DNA of 64,000 nt from Eubacterium callanderi. GTDB taxonomy: Bacteria > Bacillota > Clostridia > Eubacteriales > Eubacteriaceae. Each line of letters begins with the position of its first letter. Within the stretch, counting starts at the first letter, position 1. Shown here in pieces: positions 44,146 to 53,114 of the stretch. Location: positions 62,001 to 126,000 of the forward strand of contig NZ_FRBP01000017.1 in NCBI RefSeq assembly GCF_900142645.1, given 5' to 3'. Under the pieces are notes generated by a model. It was given only the letters and a program-made list of their open reading frames with translations, had not been told where the DNA came from and made no database searches. The position numbers were made by a program, and so were the translations under genes.

Positions 44146-45885
44146 ATGGGGGAAAATTTACATTGGGAATATGATGACTTTGAATTTGATAACCGCGTAA
44201 CAAACCTGATGTGGACCATCTGCGGAGATTACAAGGAGCAGATGAGTACAGCGGAGAAAACCAACCTTTCAAAAAATATTGCGCTTTATTATGGCATTAC
44301 AGCAGGCGGCCGCCGGCGTTTTATAGACTGGCAGCTGGTCGATACCTATGTTGGCTGGCGGAGACGTCAGGGATTTAAGCGGGACTGGCTTCAGCTGTTG
44401 ATTCTTCATGCTGCAAACCCAATGGTCATTGACCGTCTGGTTAAAGAAAGACCGGGAATCGCAGACATTCAAAACGAAGCCTGTTCAGAGCTGGTCGCCC
44501 TGATGGAAGTGCCAGATTCAAATAAGATACTGGATCAGGTCGAGTTTGCTATTTTTGAGATACTGGCAGGGGCTGCTTCTTCGGTTAAACCTGAAGCGCG
44601 GAAGCTGGCAGAGGGTTTACTGAGACTGCGAAGCTCAGCGACAACGGCAGAGCTGCTTGAAGGCGTGGATGCCGTCTATATTGAGTGGCAGGGTTTAAAA
44701 GATGCAGGGCCTCTTGACTGGGGGGCGGTTCTGCACCAGGATAAAGAAAAGGATATCAATACAGAGGATTTTGTGGATAGTGTTATTTCGGCGATGATGA
44801 GCCGCGAATCGCTCCAGGTAAGCAGTGACCAAAAGGAAATGTCTGGAAATATCGTAGAAGCGGATGTGGTTTATCTTGATCAGGAACAGATTGACAATAT
44901 GCATAAGCAGGTGGCGCATTACTGTGGCAGCTCATACCTGGAGTCCTACCAGGTCAAGCAGCTTCAGAGCCGGATATGCAAGGGCGTTCACCGGGACTGC
45001 AGGCTGCATTATACAGAGGGTGTGCTGCGGAGTGAGTGTGACGGTGAATTTCAGAGGAAATATGCGAAAAGGGATCTGAAGAGAAACCAGGATGCCTATC
45101 AGGCAAATCTGAGAGTTTATTCCAGAACGATCAAGCGTCTCCGCGACGCATTGATCCGCACACTGGTCGCAGAAAGAGCCCGCTATCCAGTCGCCAGCGA
45201 TTCAGGCGATATTGACGCCGCCAAGGTATGGCGTGTGGGCAGAACACCCTGTTCCAGGATATTCAGGCGTTTTGAGAGCAATGATAAGGGCGGCTACGTG
45301 GTTGACCTCTTGCTGGACAGCAGTACATCTCAAAAAGGGCGGGAGGCATTGGTTGCCATTCAGGCGTACATCATTGCCCGGGCGCTGATTGAAGCCGGGA
45401 TACCATGCCGGGTCAACGGTTTTAACTGCTTTCTGGATTTTACGGTCCTCAAACGTTTTAGAAATTATGATGATCCCCTGAGGGAGACCGATAATATTTT
45501 TGAATATTACTGTGAAGGAAGCAACCGGGATGGCCTGGCCATCAAGGGAATCTGTGATGGGCTTTATACAAGGGATGAGGAGAATAAAATCCTGATTATA
45601 CTGAGCGATGGCAAGCCCAACGACATGCATCTGGAGCGCAAGGGAAATAAAAATCCGTTCAGGGGAGAAAAAGCCTATACCGGCGGTCTGGCTGTCGGTG
45701 ATACGGCCAAGGAGGTGCGCATTGCCAGACAGCGTGGGATATCGGTCCTCGGCGTTTTCACTGGAAACGAACAGGAGCTTAAGGCAGAAAAGCTGATCTA
45801 TGGCAAGGACTTTATCTATACCCGGGATGTTAAGCATTTTGCGGATATTGTTACAACCTATCTCAAGCGTATTATTACGCGGTAG
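44146..45885 (+). CDS. VWA-domain protein, first of two paralogues flanking a MoxR ATPase
   Basis: A 579-residue soluble protein. The N-terminal 110 residues are a distinctive domain (DNRVTNLMW, GITAGGRRRFIDW) shared with the paralogue at 46881. The C-terminal von Willebrand A domain has the metal-site motif DSSTS (Asp391) and the later LSDGKPND. It resembles the NorD/CoxE-type partners of MoxR ATPases. ATG has GAGGAAA upstream. It is followed after 39 bases by the MoxR gene. In known MoxR-VWA pairs the VWA protein recruits the target enzyme for remodelling or metal insertion; the target here is unknown. Confidence 0.85.
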   Translation: MGENLHWEYDDFEFDNRVTNLMWTICGDYKEQMSTAEKTNLSKNIALYYGITAGGRRRFIDWQLVDTYVGWRRRQGFKRDWLQLLILHAANPMVIDRLVKERPGIADIQNEACSELVALMEVPDSNKILDQVEFAIFEILAGAASSVKPEARKLAEGLLRLRSSATTAELLEGVDAVYIEWQGLKDAGPLDWGAVLHQDKEKDINTEDFVDSVISAMMSRESLQVSSDQKEMSGNIVEADVVYLDQEQIDNMHKQVAHYCGSSYLESYQVKQLQSRICKGVHRDCRLHYTEGVLRSECDGEFQRKYAKRDLKRNQDAYQANLRVYSRTIKRLRDALIRTLVAERARYPVASDSGDIDAAKVWRVGRTPCSRIFRRFESNDKGGYVVDLLLDSSTSQKGREALVAIQAYIIARALIEAGIPCRVNGFNCFLDFTVLKRFRNYDDPLRETDNIFEYYCEGSNRDGLAIKGICDGLYTRDEENKILIILSDGKPNDMHLERKGNKNPFRGEKAYTGGLAVGDTAKEVRIARQRGISVLGVFTGNEQELKAEKLIYGKDFIYTRDVKHFADIVTTYLKRIITR

Positions 45886-45924
45886 AGAAAAATAAATGAT
45901 GAGAAAAGACAAAAGGAGATTGAA

Positions 45925-46839
45925 TTGGAACTTTATAACAAACTTTTAGAGCAGGGCATCAGTGAAAAATTGATTGACGATGTAAAGCATTTTAGAGAAG
46001 AGTACCCGGTTGAGGCAGACCTGGCAGACCGTGTGCCCAGGTCAGAGACCATCTTTTATGGCAGGGACATCTGGGCAATGTGCATCACCGCGATTTTGGA
46101 GGGCGAAAATATTCTGCTTTCCGGCCCCAAGGCGACAGGAAAAAACGTCCTGGCCGATAACCTGTGCGAGCTGTTCGGCAGACCCCAGTGGAATACATCC
46201 TTCCATGTCAACACAGACAGCACCAGCCTGATCGGAACCGATACCTTTATTGACAATGAGGTCCGCCTGCGCCGCGGCTCGGTTTATGAATGCGCGGTAA
46301 ACGGCGGGTTCGGCGTCTTTGATGAAATCAACATGGCGAAAAATGACGCGCTGGTGGTTCTTCACTCGGCCCTTGACTACCGTAAGGTTATTGATGTGCC
46401 AGGCTATGAAAAGATCAGCCTGAATCCAGCCACCCGGTTTATCGGGACCATGAATTATGAATATGCGGGGACCAAAGAGCTGAATGAAGCCCTGGTATCC
46501 CGTTTTATGACCATTGACATTCCTCAGATTGATGAAGAAACCCTGATGGTTATTTTAGCCGATGAATTTCCAGACGCCAGGCAGGATATGCTGAAGCAGT
46601 TTGCCGGTATCTTTCTGGATTTACAGGAAAAAGCCATGAACTCTGAAATCTCGACCAAATCGGTGGACCTTCGCGGAATCATGGGCAGTCTCCGCACCAT
46701 ACGCAGGGGCTTGCGGCCAATGCTCGCCATCAATATGGGCGTTATCGGGAAAACCTTTGACCAGTATGAGAAAGAGATTGTCTATGACGTTATCCGGACG
46801 CGTATCCGGGAGGACTGGACAGCTGAGGATATTTTTTAA
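45925..46839 (+). CDS. MoxR-family AAA+ ATPase
   Basis: A 304-residue AAA+ protein of the MoxR/CbbQ/NorQ group. Walker A is GPKATGKN (about 66-73, with Asn in place of the usual Ser/Thr), Walker B is GVFDEIN (about 129-135), followed by sensor 1 TMNYEY and the arginine region EALVSRF. It starts at TTG 45925 after AAGGAG. It is sandwiched between two VWA paralogues in one apparent operon. CbbQ-CbbO acts as a Rubisco activase in some carboxysome systems; the same logic for a microcompartment enzyme is possible but unproven. Confidence 0.9.
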   Translation: MELYNKLLEQGISEKLIDDVKHFREEYPVEADLADRVPRSETIFYGRDIWAMCITAILEGENILLSGPKATGKNVLADNLCELFGRPQWNTSFHVNTDSTSLIGTDTFIDNEVRLRRGSVYECAVNGGFGVFDEINMAKNDALVVLHSALDYRKVIDVPGYEKISLNPATRFIGTMNYEYAGTKELNEALVSRFMTIDIPQIDEETLMVILADEFPDARQDMLKQFAGIFLDLQEKAMNSEISTKSVDLRGIMGSLRTIRRGLRPMLAINMGVIGKTFDQYEKEIVYDVIRTRIREDWTAEDIF

Positions 46840-46841
46840 CC

Positions 46842-46858
46842 CGTATCGCGGCGATACC
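46842..46858 (+). repeat. GTATCGC..GCGATAC hairpin inside the VWA-MoxR operon
   Basis: The core CGTATCGCGGCGATAC matches the terminator hairpins at 15956 and 20506, but no T run follows. It separates MoxR from the second VWA gene and may stabilise the upstream mRNA or weaken read-through. Confidence 0.6.
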
Positions 46859-46880
46859 CCTTGAGAAAGGAGGGATGACA

Positions 46881-48656
46881 ATGACAGAACCGGCAAAATG
46901 GGTCTATGACGATCTGGATTTTGACAACCGTGTGACAAATCTGATGTGGACGATTTCCGGCAATTACGATGAGAACATGGACGCTGGCGAAAAGAGCTTT
47001 ATCTCCAGGGATGTGGCCCTTTACCAGGGGATCACAGCAGGCGGACGGCGCAAATACATCAACTGGGACGCGGTGAAGCGTTTCATCATCAGCCGTGTAA
47101 AGGCGGGGATGGACAAGGACGTTCTCCTTGGGCTGATCCAGATGGCGACGGATGTGCTGGTAGAGGAAAAGCTCATGAAGGAACGGCCAGGAATCTATGA
47201 TATTCGGAAAAAAGCCTATGATGACATTCTGTCCGATTATTTCAGGATGCATACCGACAATCTTCTTGAAAAGGCAAGACACGCGCTGGTGCTGGAAAAG
47301 GTTGGTAAAACGCCTCGTATGGATGTGGCGACAAACGGCCTGATTAGTGACATAAAATCCCTCAGCGGCTGTGAGGACACCATTGAGATGCTGAAGGGCG
47401 TTGAGGCGGTCTATATCAAGTATTTCCCCATTTATGTGTACTCAGAGGATGGGGAGGTTATTGGCGAGGAACGCCGCAGCGATGCGGAGCCAAGTGATTT
47501 TAATGATTTTATGATGGAAGAATTCTATGACGACGCGTTGGAAGAAGAAATGCAGCTGGATGAAAGCCTGGATGAAATCGCCGAGTCCCTTCTGGGTGAT
47601 AGCGGGGAGGGCAGCGGGCTTAACAGTGATGTCAAAAGCAACCGTGTCCTCCGTATCAAGGCAGAGGATCTGGATAAAATTTACGAAAAGGTCTCCTACC
47701 ATTTTGGAAAAACCTACCTCTCGACGCCGGAGGTCCGGAGGCTGCAGAACAGGGTATGCCGCGATGTGCATGAAAACTGCAGGATTCATTTGACCGATGG
47801 GGTTATCCGCAGCAATTGTGACAACGGATTCCAGAAAAATCTGGTTGGACGGCACAAGGTAAAGAATACCCTGGCCTACGGTGTGAACAAGCGTATTCAC
47901 AAGCGCAATATCCACAAACTGCGGGACAGTATTGCCCGGACGCTGGTTCAGGAGGAATTTAAGGATGAGATTCCATCAGACCAGGGAATGCTCGTACCCA
48001 ATAAGCTGTGGCGGGTCGGGCGCAGCAGCAACACGAAGGTGTTTGTACGTACACTGGATAATGACAAGGGAAGCTATGTGGTGGATATTCTCATTGATTC
48101 CAGCGGCTCGCAGCGGCGCAACCAGGCGCTGGTAGCAAGCCAGGCCTATGTGCTGGCTCAGGCGCTGACCCTGAACGGCATTCCCAACCGGGTAATGGGG
48201 TTTAACAGTTTTCTGGATTACACGATCCTGAAGCGTTACCGTGATTATGAGTCAAGCCTGAGGGCCAATGAAAATATTTTTGAGTATTACTGTACTGGCA
48301 ATAACCGTGACGGTTTAGCCATCAAGGCAGTAGTTGAGGAATTGAAAAGCCGCCCGGAGGATAATAAAATTCTCATTGTTTTGAGCGATGGCCGCCCCAA
48401 TGATATCAAGGTGGGGAAAGGACAGAGCCAGACGCTTGAGGAGGCCTACCGCGGCGCCACAGCCGTGAGAGATACGGCGATTGAGGTGCGCAGGGCACGT
48501 CAGCAGGGGATCATGGTGCTCGGTGTATTTACGGGAAAGGAAAGGGATCTGCCGGCAGAAAAGCTGATTTACGGTAAGGACTTTGCCTATATCAAAGACA
48601 TTAACCGCTTTGCGGACCTGGTGATCAAATACCTGAAGCAGGTTATAACCAATTAA
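46881..48656 (+). CDS. VWA-domain protein, second paralogue
   Basis: A 591-residue paralogue of the protein at 44146, with the same N-terminal domain (DNRVTNLMW, GITAGGRRKYINW), a longer acidic middle region (about 195-245) and a VWA domain with DSSGS (Asp406) and LSDGRPND. I chose ATG 46881, because the in-frame ATG 46875 touches the GGAGGG site. The two paralogues are clearly diverged, so the duplication is old. Two different VWA partners for one AAA+ ATPase suggest two targets or a heteromeric complex. Confidence 0.87.
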   Translation: MTEPAKWVYDDLDFDNRVTNLMWTISGNYDENMDAGEKSFISRDVALYQGITAGGRRKYINWDAVKRFIISRVKAGMDKDVLLGLIQMATDVLVEEKLMKERPGIYDIRKKAYDDILSDYFRMHTDNLLEKARHALVLEKVGKTPRMDVATNGLISDIKSLSGCEDTIEMLKGVEAVYIKYFPIYVYSEDGEVIGEERRSDAEPSDFNDFMMEEFYDDALEEEMQLDESLDEIAESLLGDSGEGSGLNSDVKSNRVLRIKAEDLDKIYEKVSYHFGKTYLSTPEVRRLQNRVCRDVHENCRIHLTDGVIRSNCDNGFQKNLVGRHKVKNTLAYGVNKRIHKRNIHKLRDSIARTLVQEEFKDEIPSDQGMLVPNKLWRVGRSSNTKVFVRTLDNDKGSYVVDILIDSSGSQRRNQALVASQAYVLAQALTLNGIPNRVMGFNSFLDYTILKRYRDYESSLRANENIFEYYCTGNNRDGLAIKAVVEELKSRPEDNKILIVLSDGRPNDIKVGKGQSQTLEEAYRGATAVRDTAIEVRRARQQGIMVLGVFTGKERDLPAEKLIYGKDFAYIKDINRFADLVIKYLKQVITN

Positions 48657-48689
48657 AAAAGCTGTTGCCAGTCTGGTAACAGCTTTTTT
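48655..48689. terminator. Bidirectional terminator between the VWA gene and the lysozyme gene
   Basis: AAAAAAGCTGTTGCCA/TGGTAACAGCTTTTTT with a three-base loop, with A and T runs on either side serving both converging genes. Confidence 0.9.
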
Positions 48690-49428
48690 AATACCCGAAC
48701 TGGGCCATGAACTCATCATAGCTGCCGCGGTAAACATTGAGGTCGATGTTGGGCGCGTAGCCTGTATATCCGGAGAGAGAGCCCTTATCTGAGTATTGCC
48801 AAAAGGTCCATTGCCGGTGGTCCGACAGGATGGGACAGGCGTAGAAATTCCGGATCCAGATGGGATAATCGGTATAATAATCAGCGATGTAGCTGGCATA
48901 GGGCTTGGTAGAGGTGTAGATGATCGGCCGCTTGCCATAGTGGCTTTCAAGGCGGTTTAAAAGCTCTGTCAGCTCCCTGCGGATGGTCTCTTTATCCGGC
49001 GCGGTATAACGGGTATAGCTGCCGTAAAATTCAATGTCGACCACAGGCGGCAGGGCGTCGTCTTTTATGGGGACGGTTTTGATATAATTTTCCGCCTGGG
49101 TGGCGCCGCTGGTTTCATAGCTGAAAAAATGATAGGCGCCGACCTTCAGATGGGTCTTTCCAGCGTTTTCCCAGTTATATTTGAATTTCTCATCCTGAAA
49201 GCTGCTGCCCTCGGTAGCCTTGATAAAAGCAAAGGTCAGGTCGTTACTGGCCAAAACCGGCCAGTCAATGGTGCCCTGGTAGGTGGAGACATCAATGCCC
49301 TGCACTGGGTAGGTCTCCGCGTCAGGATGGTTAAACTGCAGGATGCCCCAGTGGTAGAGCAGAAAGGCACCTGTGATCAGAAGAAGGACAATGATGATCA
49401 GGGGGTAGACTTCCTTATGGGCTTGCAT
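48688..49428 (-). CDS. Glycoside hydrolase family 25 lysozyme, membrane-anchored
   Basis: A 246-residue muramidase-type protein. It has an N-terminal membrane helix (about 8-28) and a GH25 barrel opening with GIDVSTYQGTIDW. The catalytic Asp/Glu pair lies in PVVDIEF, and WQYSDKG and the final DLNVYRG fit the family. It would act outside on peptidoglycan. I chose ATG 49426-49428, after GGTGGGG; the frame is open 6 codons further, without a binding site. It overlaps the PAP2 gene by 14 bases, so the two are co-transcribed. Confidence 0.9.
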   Translation of the reverse strand: MQAHKEVYPLIIIVLLLITGAFLLYHWGILQFNHPDAETYPVQGIDVSTYQGTIDWPVLASNDLTFAFIKATEGSSFQDEKFKYNWENAGKTHLKVGAYHFFSYETSGATQAENYIKTVPIKDDALPPVVDIEFYGSYTRYTAPDKETIRRELTELLNRLESHYGKRPIIYTSTKPYASYIADYYTDYPIWIRNFYACPILSDHRQWTFWQYSDKGSLSGYTGYAPNIDLNVYRGSYDEFMAQFGY

Positions 49429-49954
49429 GGATTCCCCACCTTCCATTTTTTACGAGCCTGTCAGCAATGAGCTTTGCGGCATAGCTCAGGATAATACCGA
49501 TGATGATGCCGGCCAGCACGTCTGTTGGGAAATGGACAAAGAGGTACAGGCGGGAGAAGGCAATGGCGGCAGCCAGTGCCAAAAGCCCCCACCGAAGCCG
49601 GTTTTTTCTTGTGATAAAGTAGGCCCAGGCAGCCGCAAAGGAGGTGGCGCTGTGGCCTGATGGGAAGGAGGTTCCGTAAGGCGCGGCGATGGCAAGCTCG
49701 ATGGGATGGACCTGAAAGGGCCGCGGCCGGCTGACAAGGGGCTTTATACCAAGATTGACCACTGCCGCCGACAGGATGAACGCGATGGCCATGACCAGTC
49801 CTGTATAGCGGGTATCTCTGCGGATGAGAAGGATCAGGGTCAGCAGTATCCAGATAATGCCGGTATTGCCAAGCTTTGTGATAAGGGTAAAAATAAAATC
49901 AAGCACATCGCAGCGCATATGTGCCTGAATCCAGAGTAAAATTGTTAAATCCAA
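49415..49954 (-). CDS. PAP2-family membrane phosphatase
   Basis: A 179-residue membrane protein with about five helices and the three phosphatase motifs: KPLVSRPRP, PSGHS and SRLYLFVHFPTDVLAG. Substrates are probably lipid phosphates such as undecaprenyl pyrophosphate or phosphatidylglycerol phosphate. It starts at TTG 49954, with GAGG upstream. It pairs with the GH25 gene, suggesting a shared envelope role. Confidence 0.9.
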   Translation of the reverse strand: MDLTILLWIQAHMRCDVLDFIFTLITKLGNTGIIWILLTLILLIRRDTRYTGLVMAIAFILSAAVVNLGIKPLVSRPRPFQVHPIELAIAAPYGTSFPSGHSATSFAAAWAYFITRKNRLRWGLLALAAAIAFSRLYLFVHFPTDVLAGIIIGIILSYAAKLIADRLVKNGRWGIHASP

Positions 49955-49969
49955 AGATGAACCTCGTTT

Positions 49970-50647
49970 CTAAAGGGGATCAATCTGCCAGTCAACCGGT
50001 TTTTTGCCAATACTTTCGAGAAAGGCGTTGGTTTTTGAAAACGGCCGGCTGCCAAAGAAGCCGCGGCCTGCTGAGAAAGGGCTGGGATGCGGCGATTTTA
50101 TAATATGATGGGCCGGGTTGGTGATCATTGGGATTTTGGACTGGGCAAAAGCGCCCCACAAAATAAAGACAATAGGATCCTCGCGCCTGTTCAGGGTTTC
50201 GATGACATGGTCTGTGAACTGTTCCCAGCCCATGCCCCTGTGAGAGGCTGGCTGACCAGCCCGCACGGTGAGCACTGCGTTGAGCAGCAGTACCCCTTCA
50301 TCGGTCCATTTTTTCAGATAGCCGTGGCTGGGAATCGCGCAGCCCAGGTCATCGTGCAGCTCCTTGTAAATATTCTGAAGCGATGGCGGCACAGCGACCT
50401 CTGGCTTTACAGAAAAGGAGAGGCCATGTGCCTGTCCTCTGCCGTGGTAAGGGTCCTGGCCGATGATGCAGACCTTGGTGTCCGAGTAGGCCGTGAAATG
50501 AAATGCGTTAAAAATGTCATACATATCCGGGTACACGGTCTGTGTTTTATACTCGTGAAGCAGAAAGCGCCGAAGCTTCTGGTAGTATTCCTGTTGAAAT
50601 TCTTTTTGGAGAGTATCCTCCCAGTCATTTTGAAAGTTGATGGACAT
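49970..50647 (-). CDS. ung: Uracil-DNA glycosylase
   Basis: A 225-residue base-excision repair enzyme that removes uracil from DNA. Family 1 motifs are complete: [17 protein letters not shown] (with the catalytic Asp) and the C-terminal [14 protein letters not shown] chose ATG 50645-50647, with AGGAAG upstream; a longer frame to 50737 does not fit the family and overlaps the HAD gene. It is 14 bases downstream of the HAD hydrolase gene on the same strand. Confidence 0.96.
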   Translation of the reverse strand: MSINFQNDWEDTLQKEFQQEYYQKLRRFLLHEYKTQTVYPDMYDIFNAFHFTAYSDTKVCIIGQDPYHGRGQAHGLSFSVKPEVAVPPSLQNIYKELHDDLGCAIPSHGYLKKWTDEGVLLLNAVLTVRAGQPASHRGMGWEQFTDHVIETLNRREDPIVFILWGAFAQSKIPMITNPAHHIIKSPHPSPFSAGRGFFGSRPFSKTNAFLESIGKKPVDWQIDPL

Positions 50648-50661
50648 CGGAGACTTCCTTT

Positions 50662-51312
50662 CTATTCTAAATCTGTAAAATCCTGAATGAAGCCATCGGA
50701 CAGATTCTTGATTTTGACCAGATGGTCGCCCTGCCATAAATCCGCTACGGCGATCACATCCATTCCAGCGGCCTTCGCGGCCTGAATCCCCTCCAGTGTA
50801 TCCTCAAAGACCAGACAGTCCTCTGCCGGCAGGGACAGGAGCTGTGCCGCCTGGTTAAAAACTGCCGGGTTGGGTTTTCCCGCGCCGACCTCGGTGGTGA
50901 AGCAGAGAATGTCAAAGTAGCTCAGTACATTGTGCTTTTGCAGAAAAGCCTCGGTGGTCTCCCGGTTGTTGGAGGTTGCCATGGCAATGCGCTGGCAGCG
51001 CCTGTGCAAATCATAGATCAGGCGCAGGGCTCCGGGCTTAAAATGCACGTGGTTTAAATATTCTTCGTGGGACATGGCCACCCATTCGGCCTTGATGTCC
51101 TCGATGGAGTCCTCGAGCGCGAAACGCTCCTTAAAATATTCTGCGGTCTCGGTAAAGCTCTTACCGGCAATCTCATAGGGCAGGGTTTCAGGGCAGACCT
51201 TGTGATGGCGTTCCAGATAGATGTGGTCAATGCTGTGCCACAGCCCCATTGAATCTACAAGGGTGCCGTCAAAATCAAAGATGACAGCCCTGTAATCCTC
51301 TATGTTTTTCAT
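50662..51312 (-). CDS. HAD-superfamily hydrolase, beta-phosphoglucomutase-like
   Basis: A 216-residue protein with the nucleophile motif DFDGTLVDS at residues 14-22, a helical cap (subclass IA), ATSNN (motif II), Lys in GAGKPNP (motif III) and ED in VFEDTLEGI (motif IV). Substrates in this group include sugar phosphates and phosphoglycolate; it cannot be narrowed from sequence. It begins with ATG 51312 after GGGAG. Confidence 0.9.
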   Translation of the reverse strand: MKNIEDYRAVIFDFDGTLVDSMGLWHSIDHIYLERHHKVCPETLPYEIAGKSFTETAEYFKERFALEDSIEDIKAEWVAMSHEEYLNHVHFKPGALRLIYDLHRRCQRIAMATSNNRETTEAFLQKHNVLSYFDILCFTTEVGAGKPNPAVFNQAAQLLSLPAEDCLVFEDTLEGIQAAKAAGMDVIAVADLWQGDHLVKIKNLSDGFIQDFTDLE

Positions 51313-51424
51313 TTAGATGCTCCCTTAATCAAAGTATCCCTAATTATACACTATTTGCTTAAAGAAATACATGAAATTGCATTTAAACTTACAGATAATT
51401 TTTAGACAAACTTAAAGATAGCAG

Positions 51425-51452
51425 TTGAATTTACCTTGTCTTGTGTTATAAT
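51425..51452 (+). promoter_or_regulatory. ispE promoter
   Basis: TTGAAT (51425-51430), 16 bases, and an extended -10, TGTTATAAT, ending at 51452. It drives ispE and the following GntR gene. Confidence 0.75.
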
Positions 51453-51493
51453 GTATACAATGTGCTCAGAGTATAAACGAGAAGGATGGATGT

Positions 51494-52345
51494 ATGAAAG
51501 AATATGTAGTGCGGGCGCCCGCAAAGATAAACCTTTCTTTGGACGTTATCGGCAAACGCCCTGACGGTTATCATGAGATGCGCATGGTCAACCATTCGGT
51601 GGCCTTGTCGGATATACTTGTGTTTAAAGAAAACGGTCAGAGAATCGCTGTTTCCTGCAGTGATCCTAAAATTCCGACAGATGCGCGCAATCTGGTCCAT
51701 CGGGTCGCTGAAAAGCTGCAGGCACGTTTTGGCATTGACCGGGGAGTCCAGATCGACATCCAGAAGAACATTCCAAGTGAAGCGGGACTGGCTGGCGGCA
51801 GCGCCGACGCGGCGGCAGCCATTCTGGGCCTGAACCTGATCTGGGAGCTGAACCTGAGCCTTGGGGAAATGCTCGCTTTCGGCAGCACCATCGGCGCGGA
51901 TATTCCCTATTGCTGTTATAAGGGAACGGCGCTGGTAGAGGGGATCGGTGAGGTTATTAAGCCGGTAAAGCCTTTGAGAAAGCTGCCGGTGCTGGTAGTA
52001 AAGCCCCAGATAGACATCGCGACACCCTGGGCCTTTGGCCGTTTGGACAGTGCGGAGCATGTGGCGCACCCGGATATTGACCGCGTCATCCAGCTGGTAG
52101 AGACAGAGGATTACGCGGCCCTTGGCAGTGCTGTGGGCAATGCCTTTGAGCAGGTGGTTTTCCAGGATTATCCAGAGATTGGCGAGATGAAGGCGAAAAT
52201 GCTGGAGTCCGGCGCTTTCGCGTCCATTATGAGCGGCAGCGGTTCGACGGTGATCGGTTACTTTTCAGACAAGCCGGCGGCGGAGAAGGCCTGCGAGGCC
52301 TTCAGGCGTAATTATTTTTTAACATTTTTAACTGAAATAGAATAG
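51494..52345 (+). CDS. ispE: 4-diphosphocytidyl-2-C-methyl-D-erythritol kinase
   Basis: A 283-residue GHMP kinase of the MEP isoprenoid pathway. The N-terminal APAKINLSLDV, the ATP loop AGLAGGSADAAAA (about residues 95-107) and the C-terminal MSGSGSTV are all present. GAAGGATGG lies before ATG. It is followed after 14 bases by a GntR-family gene, a clostridial-type neighbourhood. Confidence 0.96.
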   Translation: MKEYVVRAPAKINLSLDVIGKRPDGYHEMRMVNHSVALSDILVFKENGQRIAVSCSDPKIPTDARNLVHRVAEKLQARFGIDRGVQIDIQKNIPSEAGLAGGSADAAAAILGLNLIWELNLSLGEMLAFGSTIGADIPYCCYKGTALVEGIGEVIKPVKPLRKLPVLVVKPQIDIATPWAFGRLDSAEHVAHPDIDRVIQLVETEDYAALGSAVGNAFEQVVFQDYPEIGEMKAKMLESGAFASIMSGSGSTVIGYFSDKPAAEKACEAFRRNYFLTFLTEIE

Positions 52346-52359
52346 AGGATACAAAGAAC

Positions 52360-53040
52360 ATGGAAGCAGAAAAAGAAAAAATCAAATTAACCCTTGATGT
52401 GAGCTCATGCAAGCCGCTGAGAGAAATCGTGTTTGAAACCATCAGAAACGCCATTATCAACGGCGACCTGAAGCCAGGGCAGCGTCTCATGGAGGTGCAG
52501 CTGGCAGAACAGCTGGGCGTCAGCCGTACCCCAGTGCGTGAGTCCATCCGTAAGCTGGAGTTGGAGGGGCTTGTGAAAATGGTGCCGAGAAAGGGCGCTT
52601 ACGTGACGCCCATGTCCATCGACGACCTCCGGGATATGATGGAAATAAGGCGCGCTCTGGAAGCCCTGTCCGCTGAGTTAGCGGCCAAAAACGCAACAGA
52701 GGAGGATGTCAAAAAGCTGGAGGAAAGCAACCGTGGCTTTGAGGAATCCGCCCTTAAAAATGATGAGGAAGGCATTATCAACTATGATATTGCGTTTCAC
52801 GAAGCCATTTACCGCGCGACGGGAAACGAGCGCCTGATCCAGATGATCAACTCTCTGAGAGAGCAGATGCAGCGTGTCCGTGTGGAATATGTTCATCATA
52901 TTGAGGATAAGACGCCGCTCATCGGCCAGCATCAGAAGATTATTGACAATATCGCCAACCACCGCTGCAGTGAAGCCAGCGAAGCGGCCGGCGCACATAT
53001 TCAGATCACTGAAAAAGATATGGTGGCTGTACTGGAGTAA
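52360..53040 (+). CDS. GntR-family regulator with FCD domain (FadR subfamily)
   Basis: A 226-residue regulator. The winged helix (about 15-80) contains LAEQLGVSRTPVRESIRKLE, and the FCD ligand domain (about 90-215) has metal-binding His candidates in YDIAFHEAIY and HQKII. Such proteins often respond to organic acids. It is co-transcribed with ispE and located before a terminator; its target genes are unknown. Confidence 0.92.
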   Translation: MEAEKEKIKLTLDVSSCKPLREIVFETIRNAIINGDLKPGQRLMEVQLAEQLGVSRTPVRESIRKLELEGLVKMVPRKGAYVTPMSIDDLRDMMEIRRALEALSAELAAKNATEEDVKKLEESNRGFEESALKNDEEGIINYDIAFHEAIYRATGNERLIQMINSLREQMQRVRVEYVHHIEDKTPLIGQHQKIIDNIANHRCSEASEAAGAHIQITEKDMVAVLE

Positions 53041-53056
53041 ATGAGACAGCCAACGC

Positions 53057-53104
53057 AAAAACACCTCCCGAAAAACCAGAAGCTGGCGTTTCAGGAGGTG
53101 TTTT
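53057..53104. terminator. Bidirectional terminator between the GntR gene and lspA
   Basis: AAAACACCTCC/GGAGGTGTTTT stem with a long loop, A run on the left and T run on the right. Confidence 0.85.
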
Positions 53105-53114
53105 AATCTGCGGA

